This document shows positions 31,350 to 44,000 of a stretch of DNA of 64,000 nucleotides, piece by piece. The notes below the pieces were generated by a model. It was not told the origin of the DNA. It made no database searches and saw nothing but the letters and a program-made list of their open reading frames with translations. The stretch spans positions 29,619,818-29,683,817 of the forward strand of contig NC_049980.1 in NCBI RefSeq assembly GCF_000003815.2, in the 5' to 3' direction. This stretch comes from Branchiostoma floridae. Its lineage: Eukaryota > Chordata > Leptocardii > Amphioxiformes > Branchiostomatidae. Made by a program: the position numbers and the translations under genes. Within the stretch, counting starts at the first letter, position 1. Each line of letters begins with the position of its first letter.

Positions 31350-32678
31350 TACCTCCATGAAATGTCATGGAATGGAGGTTATATTTTCTGTTATGTGTCT
31401 CTGTCTGTGTAGATGATTACTCAAGAACGGCTGGATGGATTGGTTTCATACTTGTTGTGTTGGTGGGAGGTGATGAAAGCTTGAATCGATGAGATTTTGG
31501 GAGCCGTGTCTGTCGTTATAATCGATGTAATAATATCAGAAATCACCCCTATATTTGAGATATATTGGTACAGGCATCGTGGTTTCCCTCTTTGTTAATC
31601 ACCTTATCTCAAAGCAGATGGTGAGGTGATTTGTTTCGCCAGTGATAGCCATGAACATATTTTTTTTTTTTGGATCAGTTGACAACAACTGTTTGGGGGA
31701 AACGATAGCCTCGACTCAAGAACGGCTGGGTGGATTGGTTTCGTACTCATATTTGAATATGATAATTAACTTTGTATTTATCCACTTGTGCCTTTGGGGA
31801 CCTGGTGTGCTATACTTCGTTTGTGCTGATAGATGTTTCGTGCTCCACTTGGCATTACGCTGATGTTGTGTTGGTATGTACTTGAATTGTTATATATCTG
31901 GCATAGGGGTGGGTACCGGTACAGAAAATTCAGGTCCAGGTCCGGTTCAGGTCCAAAGGATTAGGTCCAGGTCCGGACCTGAACCTGGACCTGATGCAGT
32001 ATGACTCATACCAATGGTCCATTTTACTACAAAGAAATCTGTTTGGTGAAGTATTAGACTCACACTGGCGCTTTAAAATTATACAACGCTAACTGCACCG
32101 GTACGATTGGCTGTAAAACTTGGTAGAAATTATCATAAACTCTACTCTACTTCACTCTTGTTATTTTCTTCCATCTACAAGCGCTAAAACGTGTGAATGC
32201 CTGATAAAATAATCTGTTAATTTTGTAATCGGTCCAACATTCGGTCCACCTAATTTTTTCAGGTCCGGTTTTTCTGGACCGGTCCAATACGAAAAACCGG
32301 TTTTGTACCGGTACGCTGTACCGATACCCAGCCCTAATCTGGCATAAACTTGTCCCCGTAACCTATATGTGGGTATTGGTTGATGGACATTTTGTGTCTT
32401 ATTGCTTGTGTTGAAGATGTGTTTGTATCCTGATGTGTCGCAGTTATTTGTTATGAATTCTGAAACATACTCTCTACCTTGCAAGTTGCCAGTACTATAA
32501 TAACGTGATAATGTAAACATCATAAAGATTCCCCACACCTGTTGCATGTTACCATGGTGCCCATGTGATAACTATCCACACAACTAGTAGAAATAACACG
32601 AATATCATTACATACAACGTACAAGTCATCACCAACAAACATAAAATCGACAAAAACACTGAATATTTCATGGAGGTA
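31350..32678. mobile_element. 1.33 kb element with TACCTCCATGAAAT inverted ends
   Basis: TACCTCCATGAAAT at about 31350 and ATTTCATGGAGGTA at 32665-32678. It is absent from copy B at about 48460, where unique sequence is continuous. The interior has the dispersed CTCAAGAACGGCTGG phrase twice, a long T-run, and a nested hAT-like MITE. No intact ORF. Confidence 0.65.
31904..32336. mobile_element. hAT-like MITE, 433 bp, nested
   Basis: Ends are TAGGGGTGGGTACCGGTAC and the complement of TAGGGCTGGGTATCGGTAC. They are flanked by an exact 8-bp target duplication, ATCTGGCA (31896-31903 and 32337-32344). An 8-bp duplication and A/G-rich short ends fit the hAT superfamily. The interior is an unusual run of GGTCC/GGACC palindromes. 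Confidence 0.88.
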
Positions 32679-32712
32679 TGAGGTCGCCGAACTCTAGTTA
32701 AAATACTAAGTT

Positions 32713-35062
32713 ACCCCTGATTTGGGGCAAGTCTCAGACAGATCTGTGGAACTGAAAAGTAAAATGGAAAATCTCAAATAAAGCACACAGCCCTTCTCCA
32801 CCAAGCTTGAACACATCTTTAACTAGATGGATTATGTTTTCAGCCTTCTCTTTTCCCCAAGGAAACCCCCGCTGTCATTGGTTCTACAAACTGCTACAAG
32901 TTATAAAAACATTCAGAATAGAAGAAATGTTCTACACAAAAACAATATGTACGGTTTTCCTAGAAGTGTAGCACCACCTTCCTCCATTTGGGATCATTTT
33001 TCCATTTATTAATGCAATAACCTCAAACAACATACGCAGCCCAACTTTGGCAACAACTTGTAACATGTAAATTTGACAAGTTTTATTGGTGCGTACTTAA
33101 TTCGAATAGATACTGTAAGTAATGAAGGTCTCATGAGCCTGAAGGTCTCAGGATGATAATCATTTAAGTTGAACATAGCCAAGAACTAGTTGCCAACGTA
33201 CGTTTTGGTGACCCTTCTGCTTTTCTTCTCGAGGTAATAATCCCTGTTGTTCTACTTCCAAATGCTAGGAGGCGTTGCAGTGGTGGGTGAACGTGTAAAC
33301 ATACTATCTCCGATCCCTTTCAGTGATAAATACGTGCGATTCGAGTTTCCGAACAAATACTAGGTCAAGTGTAGGGCCAATTTCCAGAACGGTACCGTGT
33401 ACGTAGAAACTACAGAACACAACAATCGTTTACTAATTTGTAATGAACATTTCATGCACATCAGCGCTGTATGAAGAACAAGAATTAAAACTAAAGGCAC
33501 TTATCTTACAGTCTCTTCCAGGGCTTTTTCTCTCCGACACCCATGTGCACCCGGTTTGACAGATGACCACATCCATGAAATAAATCGTCTTTTTGTTCAC
33601 CCGCATGATAAATGCAAGATGCAAATCCGAATCAGTACTATGTGAGGAGAAGAATACGTTAAGTATGTTGTAGCAGGAAATAATCAGCAGATCTTCTTGC
33701 ATGTCTAATGATGGAAGAATCGTTTATACATGTATGGGCAAAGACAGTGTCAATGATGGTCATTGTGTCTTTCGTGCCAACGGAAAGGCCACTTCACACG
33801 AGAGCAAGAATAAGCCGGAATACCGTCAGAATGAATATTCTTTTCTATTCCTGATAATTCGCAGTGTATTCTAGAAATTCTGACTACATTCTAGATGTTT
33901 GTGATGTGACCAAAGAAATATCTGGAAGCTGCAGAACAAGGTCACGTACGTATCAAGATCATGATCTTTGGACTAAGTTCGAGCCTTGAACTTGAGTCTA
34001 AGGCCAATGAAAATACGTTTCCCATTACTATTGCTATGCCCGACAGACTCCAGTTTACCGCTGGTAAGAGACCTGAATTTTTGTCGATCTGATATCTGAT
34101 TAAGCCTCATTTTCCCGAATTTTTCATCATGTATTTTTTATTTCCGTTGCAAATTAGGTTGTGTACACTGTGTAACGTTATATCTATAATTTCACAAGTA
34201 TGATGAAAATACAACGTTAAGAATCGCAGTTTCTTCATGCATTTCTAGTCTTCTTCGCAGACCTTTGGAGCGGCGGATCATTTTTTGGGCAGCACTGATT
34301 CACGGTTTTCAACATGGGCTAAGGTTTTATGTGCAAGGAAAGGGAGTTTTGCCGCACCCACAGATTAAAGCTATAACGTTATTTGTTAAGTCAGTTCGGC
34401 CTAAATCTTAAAAAAAGAGAATCCCTGCCCCTGGTTACCGACCCTATCTATTTTTCAGGACTGTACTCGGAAACACAGCATGGATTTTTCTAAGCCTCAG
34501 ACTACGCAGTACTGTACCTTAACGTCCTTGTCTATACCAAGGAGGTCACACTACCGTTAGTTAATTAATTGTCCTTACTAATAGGTTACTGTCCGCGCGC
34601 GTGTCACCATTGTCCTCGTGGACTGCAGACGCAGCGGCTGGGAACAAGCAGGTACGAGGTATGAATGTCCGAACTGTACTTACAAGTTATTAGGCGTGTA
34701 GTCGCTTTCTGGGCTGCCGACAAGATGCGATTTTCGTTGTCGAGCAAAATCGAAACAATTCACTTTGTGCTTAAGATACATCTCTGTGACGTTGTGTAGG
34801 AAACATGGACCAGAGTAGCAATGGATCCGACATGTTGTATACATATGTATACCCTTGTGTGGCGAGCGTCTCCATATTTCTCCCACCTTTGTTAGCTGCA
34901 AATTTTCGTGCTTGAAGTAGCATTTTTCCGGGGTCCTTCTTATCAGAAAAGAATAACGGAATGTTACACCACAAAGTACTTGTCAGAGTCGCCCAACCAA
35001 CTGCCAACCGGCATGCGTCTGAAAGATCGCAAGGATCGCCATGTGTCAAGTTGTGCTAGTAT
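32713..35062. other. Duplicated intergenic DNA upstream of reductase A
   Basis: Matches parts of 48480-50160. No coding exon is recognised in either copy. The section around 34590-35060 is the best conserved and may hold proximal regulatory sequence for the reductase gene, but nothing specific can be named. Confidence 0.4.
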
Positions 35063-36339
35063 ACTATGTACTAGCCTCCATAGCAGGCTCTCTGGGGCCT
35101 TTTTTCGGCTCATAATGCACTTTTGCTGGCCATTTCTTTTTGTACTGGGTCGCTGATTGCTGGCCTTCCCTGACTGCCGGTCTCCGGGGAGGGTCTTTTT
35201 AGCGAATGCCCACAAACGCCCACTCTAGAGAAGTCTGCGCTGCACGAATCTCATTTTTTTTGCTTGGAATATGTCCACGTTGTGCTCCCATGTATTAATC
35301 CTGAGTTTCAAGTCAATCCATCGACCCGAAGTGACATAAATCAAAGTTTTCGATTCTCGATGGTCTTTTTAGCGAACGCCCAGCAAAAAGTCTTTTTAGC
35401 GAATGCCCACTATATCCACAAAAATATCGGCCGTCGCGCAACGACACCTAAACCTACCGCCACAAACATGTTCAAGATGGTGTTCCATTGATGTGTACGG
35501 AGTTTCCGTGCTTAACAAGCATTTTAAGTCCCTGTTTTTGGTCAAAATGTACGGTGCCGATACTGCCATACATTAACAATGACAATTCAAAATGGCGGGC
35601 ACTAGTCATGTGACCTCCTTGCGGGACTGTTCTATAAGTATCGCGGGAGGGACGGTTGTTGCATAGCTTATCATACAACCATTTTAGAGTGAATTCTGAA
35701 CAAGATTTTCAATTCATAGTGCTATCATCCGACTGATATTTACATTGTGGTCCTTTTTTCTTAGCTATTATTACCCAGGTTTGAGGAACTTAGAGCAAAT
35801 ATGGATATTGATTCACCTCATTGCCCAATTAATGTGCAAAAGGCTCAGACACATTAGTGTTATAAACCTGACTAGGGGCAGGTAACCAATACTAGAGAAA
35901 CATAGCTATTTATTACTAACAATACTATTTACATTATGATAATAACTCTTCACCAAACTGGACTTTTCTTATTTTAATTCATCACAGAAACATTGTTACA
36001 ATGAGGATTTGATTAGATGAGTATCTGTTACAGTGCGTACAAACTTATTTCAAATACAAAAATGTATTTCATTTCACTTCCTAAATATTTTTTAAAGTAT
36101 TGGAAGGGGTTGACACATAAACAATATTAATTTCATTATTTGTGTGCAGAAAAATGTGACCACATGCTATTAATAGCCTAATAAAATGTTGGAACATGGC
36201 ATGAGCGGGCTACTCTTCTGAGTACAGAAAGGAAATGTTTGATAACATTTAGTTATGAGGTAGAAAATTTCAATTGTAAAATGTACCTTTATTAACATTT
36301 ACAAGCAAATTGTTTTTTCTCTTCTTAATAAATGACAAC

Positions 36340-37830
36340 AATGCAGGTGAGTAAGGTGTGTTTCCTTTTATAGCAGACCAGGTCAGACACCGTACAGGTG
36401 AGTAACGTGTGTTTTCTTGATTACAGACCAGGTAAGACACCGTACAGGTGAGTAACGTGTATTTCTTTTGATTACAGACCAGGTAAGACACCGTACAGGT
36501 GAGTAACGTATATTTCCTTTGATTACAGACCAGGTAAAACACCGTACAGGTGAGTAACGTGTGTTTTCTTGATTACAGACATTACAGACCAGGTAAGACA
36601 CCGTACAGGTGAGTAAGGTGTATTTCCTTTGATTACAGACCAGGTAAGACACCGTACAGGTGAGTAAGGTGTATTTCCTTTGATTACAGACTAGGTAAGA
36701 CACCGTACAGGTGAGTAACGTGTATTTCCTTTGATTACAGACCAGGTAAAACACCGTACAGGTGAGTAACGTGTGTTTTCTTGATTACAGACATTACAGA
36801 CCAGGTAAGACACCGTACAGGTGAGTAAGGTGTATTTCCTTTGATTACAGACCAGGTAAGACACCGTACAGGTGAGTAAGGTGTATTTCCTTTGATTACA
36901 GACCAGGTAAGACACCGTACAGGTGAGTAACGTGTATTTCCTTTGATTACAGACCAGGTAAAACACCATACAGGTACGTTAGGTGTGTTTCCTTTTATTA
37001 CAGGCCAGGTAAGATGCCGTACAGGTAAGTAAGGTGTGTTTCCTTTAATAACAGACTAGGTAAGACACCGTACAGGTGAGTAACATGTATTTCCTTTCAT
37101 TACAGACCAGGTAAGACACCGTACAGGTGAGTAAGGTGTATTTTCTTTGATTACAGACCAGGTAACACACCGCACAGGTGAGTAAGGTGTGTTTCTTTTC
37201 CCTTTAGACCAGATAGGGTATTACATAGGTGAGTTAGGTGTCTTTCCTTTGCCTATAGACCAGATAGGTATTATACAGGTAAGTAAGGCGTCTTTCCTTT
37301 GCCTATAGACCAGATATGGTATTATACAGGTGAGTACAGCAATTTTCCTTTTCCTATATACCAGATAGGCCATTATACAGGTGAGTAAGGTGTCTTTCCT
37401 TTGATTACAGACCAGGTAAAACACCGTACAGGTGAGTAACGTGTGTTTTCTTGATTATAGACATTACAGACCAGGTAAGACACCGTAGAGGTGAGTAAGG
37501 TGTATTTCCTTTGATTACAGACCAGGTAACACACCGCACAGGTGAGTAAGATGTGTTTCATTTCCCTTTAGACCAGATAGGGTATTATACAGGTGAGTAA
37601 GGCGTCTTTCTTTTGCCTATAGACCAGATAGGGTATTATGCAGGTGAGTTAGGTGTCTTTCCTTCGCCTATAGACCAGATAGGATGAGTAAAGCAACTTT
37701 CCTTTGCCTATAGACCAGATATGGTATTATACAGGTGAGTACAGCAACTTTCCTTTGTCTATATACCATATAGGCCATTATACAGGTGAGTAAGGTGTCT
37801 TTCCTTTGTCTATAGACCAAATATGTACCA
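36340..37830 (+). repeat. 51-bp minisatellite with splice-site-like motifs, left arm
   Basis: About 29 units. On the + strand each unit reads as a pyrimidine-rich tract ending TTTGATTACAG, then a 21-nt block ACCAGGTAAGACACCGTACAG (20 bases after its first A), then GTGAGTAACGTGTA. Units toward the centre differ (GCCTATAG, ACCAGATAGG, TTATACAG) but still keep YAG before ACCAG and GTGAGT after ACAG. Period 51 equals 17 codons, which produces long stop-free frames that are not genes. Confidence 0.92.
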
Positions 37831-37889
37831 AGAATACAAGGTGAATTACAGTACCTACAATAAAGTTTTACACCAAACTACTAGAGTCA

Positions 37890-39560
37890 TCTATGCACAA
37901 GGAAAGACACCTTACTTACCTGTATAATGCCCTATCTGGTATATAGGCAAAGGAAAGTTGCTTTACTCACCTGTATAATACCTATCTGGTTTATAGGCAA
38001 AGGAAAGATGCCTTACTCACCTGTATAATGGCCTATATGGTATATAGGCAAAGGAAAGACGCCTTACTCACCTGTATAATACCCTATCTGGTCTAAAGGG
38101 AAAGGAAACACACCTTACTTACCTGTGCGGTGTGTTACCTGGTCTATAATCAAAGGAAACACACCTTACTCACCTGAACGGTGTTTTACCTGGTCTGTTA
38201 TAAAAGGAAACACACCTTACTTACCTATACGGTGTCTCACCTGGTCTGTAATCAAAGGAAATATACGTTACTCACCTGTAAGGTGTCTTACCTGGTCTGT
38301 AATCAAAGGAAATACACCTTACTCACCTGTACGGTGTCTTACCTGGTCTGTAATCAAAGGAAACACACGTTACTCACCTATACGGTGTTTTACCTGGTCT
38401 GTAATCAAAGGAAATACACCTTACTCACCTGTACGGTGTCTTACCTGGTCTGTAATCAAAGGAAATACACGTTACTCACCTGTACGGTGTCTTACCTGGT
38501 CTGTAATCAAAGGAAACACACCTTACTTACCTGTACGGTGTCTTACCTGGTCTATAATCAAAGGAAATACACCTTACTCACCTGTACGGTGTCTTACCTG
38601 GTCTGTAATCAAAGGAAATACACGTTACTCACCTCTTCGGTGTCTTACCTGGTCTGTAATCAAAGGAAACACACGTTACTCACCTGTACGGTGTCTTACC
38701 TGGTCTGTAATCAAAGGAAATACACCTTACTAACCTGTACGGTGTCTTACCTGGTCTGTTATAAAAGGAAACACACCTTACTCACCTGTACGGTGTCTCA
38801 CCTGGTCTGTAATCAAAGGAAATACACGTTACTCACCTGTACGGTGTCTTACCTGGTCTGTAATCAAAGGAAATACACGTTACTCACCTGTATGGTGTTT
38901 TACCTGGTCTGTAATCAAAGGAAATACGCATTTCTTACCTGTACGGTGTTTTACCTGGTCTGTAATCAAAGGAAATGCACCTTACTCACCTCTTCGGTGT
39001 CTTACCTGGTCTGTAATCAAAGGAAACACACGTTACTCACCTGTACGGTGTCTTACCTGGTCTGTAATCAAAGGAAATACACCTTACTAACCTGTACGGT
39101 GTCTTACCTGGTCTGTTATAAAAGGAAACACACCTTACTCACCTGTACGGTGTCTCACCTGGTCTGTAATCAAAGGAAATACACGTTACTCACCTGTACG
39201 GTGTCTTACCTGGTCTGTAATCAAAGGAAATACACGTTACTCACCTGTATGGTGTTTTACCTGGTCTGTAATCAAAGGAAATACACGTTACTCACCTGTA
39301 CGGTGTCTTACCTGGTCTGTAATCAAGAAAACACACGTTACTCACCTATACGGTGTCTTACCTGGTCTGTAATCAAAGGAAATACACGTTACTCACCTGT
39401 ACGGTGTCTTACCTAGTCTGTAGTCAAGGAAGCACACCTTACTGACCTGTACGGTGCCTCACCTGGTCTGCTATAAAAGGAAACACACCTTACTTACCTG
39501 TACGGCATCTCACCTGGCCTGTTATAAAAGGAAACACACCTTACTTACCTGGTATGTTGT
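37890..39560 (-). repeat. 51-bp minisatellite with splice-site-like motifs, right arm
   Basis: About 32 units in inverted orientation to the left arm, so the acceptor-like and donor-like motifs read on the minus strand. Higher-order duplication is visible: a block of several units around 38620-38900 recurs at about 38985-39260. The 411-codon + frame across it (38181-39416) is a repeat artefact. Confidence 0.92.
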
Positions 39561-39980
39561 CATTTATTAAGAAGAGAAAAAACAATTTGCTTGTAAATGT
39601 TAATAAAGGTACATTTTACAATTGAAATTTTCTACCTCATAACTAAATGTTATCAAACATTTCCTTTCTGTACTCAGAAGAGTAGCCCGCTCATGCCATG
39701 TTCCAACATTTTATTAGGCTATTAATAGCATGTGGTCACATTTTTTTGCACACAAATAATGAAAGTAATATTGTTTACGTGTCAACCCCTTCCAATACTT
39801 TAAAAAATATTTAGGAAGTGAAATGAAATACATTTTTGCATTTGAAATAAGTTTGTACGCACTGTAACAGATACTCATCTAATCAAATCCTCATTGTAAC
39901 AATGTTTCTGTGATAAATAAAAATAAGAAAAGTCCAGTTTGGTGAAGAGTTATTATCATAATGTAAGTATTGTTAATAAT

Positions 39981-40066
39981 TTTTATGTATGTATATATCC
40001 TGACTTGTTGTGACCTGTACTTAGCCCGGTTGGGCAAAATTGCACAATAAAGGTCTTCATTCAATA
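39981..40066 (+). mobile_element. LINE 3' end, about 85 bp, in the right foldback arm
   Basis: TGACTTGTTGTGACCTGTAC ... AATAAAGGTCTTCATTCA resembles the 3' terminus of a non-LTR retroposon. It is bracketed by AATAAT on both sides. The left arm at about 35915-35935 lacks it, giving the empty site. Confidence 0.75.
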
Positions 40067-41034
40067 ATAAATAGCTATGTTGGTTACCTGCCCCTAGTCA
40101 GGTTTATAACACTAATGTGTCTGAGCCTTTTGTACATTAATTGGGCACTGAGGTGAATCAATATCCATATTTGCACTAAGTTCCTCAAACCTGGGTAATA
40201 ATAGCACAGAAAAAAGGACCACAATGTAAATATCAGTCAGATGATAGCACTATGAATTGAAAATCTTGTTCAGAATTCACTCTAAAATGGTTGTATGATA
40301 AGCTATGCAACAACAGTCCCTCCCGCAGTACTTATAGAACAGTCCCGCAAGGAGGTCACATGACTAGTGCCCACCATTTTGAATTGCCATTGTTAATGTA
40401 TGGCAGTATCGGCACCGTACATTTTGACCAAAAACAGGGACATAAAATACTTGTTAAGCACGGAAACTCCGTACACATCAATGGGACACCATCTTGAACA
40501 TGTTTGTGGCGGTAGGTTTAGGTGTCGTTGCGCGACGGCCGATATTTTTGTGGATATAGTGGGCATTCGCTAAAAAGACTTTTTGCTGGGCGTTCGCTAA
40601 AAAGACCATCGAGAATCGAAAACTTTGATTTATGTCACTTCGGGTCGATGGATTGACTTGAAACTCAGGATTGATACATGGGAGCACAACGTGGACATAT
40701 TCCAAGCATAAAAAATGAGATTCGTGCAGCGCGCACTTCTCTAGAGTGGGCGTTTGTGGGCATTCGCTAAAAAGACCATGCGCCGGTCTCCGCGGGGCAA
40801 TCAGTGACCCAGTACAAGAAGAAAAGGTCAGCAAAAGTGTATTATGAGCCAAAAAAGACCCCAGAGAGCCTGCTATAGAGGTTAACTATGTACCACCTGT
40901 TGACTAAGACGACAAGCTTTGGACGGAAAGGCTAGCGCTTTTGAAATGGTTTGCATGGTTTACACCCTTTTTCTCACGTTTGCATGCCCGTGCCAGATTC
41001 AGGTCATCTCGATCCAGACGTGCAAACCTTTACC

Positions 41035-44000
41035 ATGAAGCTGGTAATACTGGGGGCTTCTGGCCGCAATGGTATGTCTGCTGGCTTTTTACTTTAATTC
41101 TTAACTTTTTACGCTAATCTCACTGTAAAAAAGGTTATCTCTATTAGGTAAAATAGAATTTACCGGGAATTAACGGACCGTTGCAGCTGAACATAATCAG
41201 AACGAGCGCATAATTAGGTTCATCAAGCTATCTCTGATATAGTGGACTTGGTTTAGCCCGCCTATTTAGGCCAGCTCTATAGATATACATGTATTGTAAT
41301 GTACTTCCTAATGCCGGTTCCGGTACTATATGATCGGACGACCTCCTTCAAGGCCCTCCACGAGCACCGCGGTTAATGAAAAGATACGACCTTTGCCTCA
41401 TAAGAACGGGGCCTGAGCCAACTTTGCAGAGTAGCGTCCGTGAGCCGGTGACTCGTTCCTGTGGCTGTCTTTACACAATTAAATCTTTCGTTGGCTGGGT
41501 TAATGACCCCCTTCTAGGTGGCGTAAACTGTAGGGCCGGCCGCTATAAGCGTGATTTTAGTCAGGATACTGTCCCTCCGTCCTGAGAAGGAAGTTTGCTT
41601 GTTGGAACGGACAAAAATGTTATCCATTCCGTCCCAAAAATCTGAACTTCATTACATGATGGAAATGTGTTTACACCAGCTTTCCTGGTGGAAAGTTTTA
41701 CTTCTCCGCTACGTCTTCCCATTCTATACTTGTTTTTAATAGCCCATCACTGCCCTCGGACACAAAGTCCATTGTCCGAAGTCCGAAGGTTTCATTGTAA
41801 GCACTGCTGCAGAAGTCGTACGCGTGCTGCGTGATGAGCATGTGCCGTGGGGAGTTTCCATCAGCCAATGAGAAGGTGCGTTAAGGACCTCCTTCCTGGG
41901 ATTATCATGTAATAAGTGACCAAGGAATAGTTGGAGACGTGAGCGAAAGGCAAGGAAAGCAAAACCACCTACACAACCACCATCTGGGTTGTGCAACGTC
42001 TGCGGCCGGTGCTTCCGTGATAATAAGTCACGCCCGGACCCACAAGGGCGACTGAAGAGAAGCTGAAGTCACGGTCTTCATCGACTTCCGATGGATGAAA
42101 AACAACAGCAACAATAGTTGGATCCACCCGGGATGTAACAAATTAATGGCTTTATATACCTTTTGACCTTTTGTATGAAATATCATTGCAAATTGTAAAC
42201 AAACGGGTCCCTGTAGTTCCAGAGCTAGCTAGGGGACCTAAACCTACATCACTCCATCCTTACATCATAAGTAAAAAAAAAAAATAATATCATGTGCGTG
42301 TTTACCCTTTTGCGGGGGGGGGGGGGGGCGTGTGCGCACGCGCGTGTGTGTGGGTGTATGTGTGTGCGCGCTTGTGATCAGCAAAATTTCAGAACAGCTG
42401 GATGGATTGTGATGTGATTTGGGTAGATCTTAGGAAGACCAAGGTCAAGTGTGGGTCTCCTAGCGGCTATCCTTGGTACTACAGCAAATGTTCTGGTTTT
42501 TGTACCTCTTCTCCTTATGCTGTGGTCGTATTCGTTGTCATATCAATCATCAACATCAATTTATGTCCACAGGCACGGAGCTGACAAAGCAGGCATTGGA
42601 ACAGTGCCATGACGTCACCGCTCTAGTCAGGAGTGAAGAGAAGATGAGAGAAAAGGTCCCGGATGAGAGGCTGAAGGTAAGGAATGGCTGTATCACCCAG
42701 CCCTGATCGGTTGATCAACAAAAATGTCAAACAAAAGGAAGAAATACCAATATGAACTGACCTTTCTGCACCCACTTGTATCACTCTAAAAAGCACGCTC
42801 GAATTCATACAAATTTACAATCGTTACATCTATTTATCATTGCTGTTTATCGGAACTTCTATCTTTTCATTCCATAATTTCTCTGAAAAATAAAGCAATC
42901 CTGGACCCATTTTACAGGTAGAAATTGTCAACGTGACGTCAGTAGAATCTCTCACACGTCACTTCAAAGGAAAGGACGCCGTGGTGTCTACTCTTGGGCA
43001 TGTTGGAGGTATGTATTAATGGGTCAATTGCTTACAGGCACCTGTGTTTTCTCTCTATCCCTAAAGAACGTTGCTATCCGGTGACTTATCAACCTGATGA
43101 AGCTGTTAACATCAGCAACCACGTACCGCGCTATCCTTCTCTATCCACATCATACATGCCACGAGTCTAAGAGTGCATGTACCATACATTACAGATCTTA
43201 AAGACACCGTGGCCATCTTCAGCGAATCCATGAAGGCCATCGTACCGGCTATGAGGAACGCCAACGTCTGTCGTCTACTTACCTTGTCCTCATGGTACAC
43301 TTTCGGTAGGCACAGATGTTAATTGATATAAGGGGGGCTCGCACGTGCGTATACATTCAAGTCCGTAAGAGGTCCGTATGGAGTTATTATCCTGTACCTG
43401 GAAAAAATAGTAGAAATTGGACAAATATAGACGCATGACATGCCAGAGGAGTACGCTGACCAAGGAGTATGAGTATGATTTGTGACCCTGCTAACTCGTC
43501 TGGCATGTTATCTGTCAATATTTGTCCAATTTCTATCATTTTTCCAGTAACCTGTGGAGCCTGGTAGAGGCTAAGGATTTCAAGGACTTGAATACGCAGG
43601 TGTGAACCCACCTTAAAATTTGACTTTTTAAGTTTGTATCCTTTATCATGTGGTGTAATGGTTAGAACGTTTACCTCAGGACCAATAGATCCCGGATTCG
43701 ATATCTGACATGCCGTAATGTTGAATGGCGTCCTTGAGAAAGGTGCTTTATTGTTTGGTATATCATACTCTGGGTGTGTAGTCATTTGGCTTCCTGACCA
43801 CTTAGATTTCATAATGAAGGTAAGTTTCTTGGCGTAACTTAACTTTTTTTTGTTCGCGCGCTTGCATCAGCTTTGGGATTCCCAGAGGATTTAATTCATG
43901 TGATCAAATCAAACCTTAAACTTAGCCTACTGCATGTTGACCATGGATACTGTACGATATGGAAACATTACAGATGACCCCAAAGAGCCGACGCCTCCGA

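Larger units (their letters stand above)
35072..40884. mobile_element. Giant foldback transposon, 5.8 kb, 9-bp target duplication
   Basis: The two halves are inverted copies meeting near 37860. Outer arms (35072-36340 and 39560-40884) and inner minisatellite arms pair along about 2.8 kb. The ends are TAGCCTCCATAGCAGGCTCT (left) and the complement of TAACCTCTATAGCAGGCTCT (right), directly flanked by ACTATGTAC at 35063-35071 and 40885-40893. Copy B has one ACTATGTGC at about 50168, the empty site. No transposase frame is present, so it must have been mobilised in trans. A 9-bp duplication with long inverted repeats fits Mutator-like elements. The right arm has an extra LINE end at about 39981-40066. 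Confidence 0.93.

Noticed and set aside
38181-39416. 411-codon open frame with repeated YLVCNQRKYTLLTCTVS-like motif
   Set aside because: It is the 51-bp (17-codon) minisatellite read in a stop-free frame. The mirror frames in the left arm show the same artefact. No start context, domain or non-repetitive part.
36300-39600. CRISPR-like array
   Set aside because: The repeats are contiguous with diverging units and no unique spacers, and the organism is an animal.
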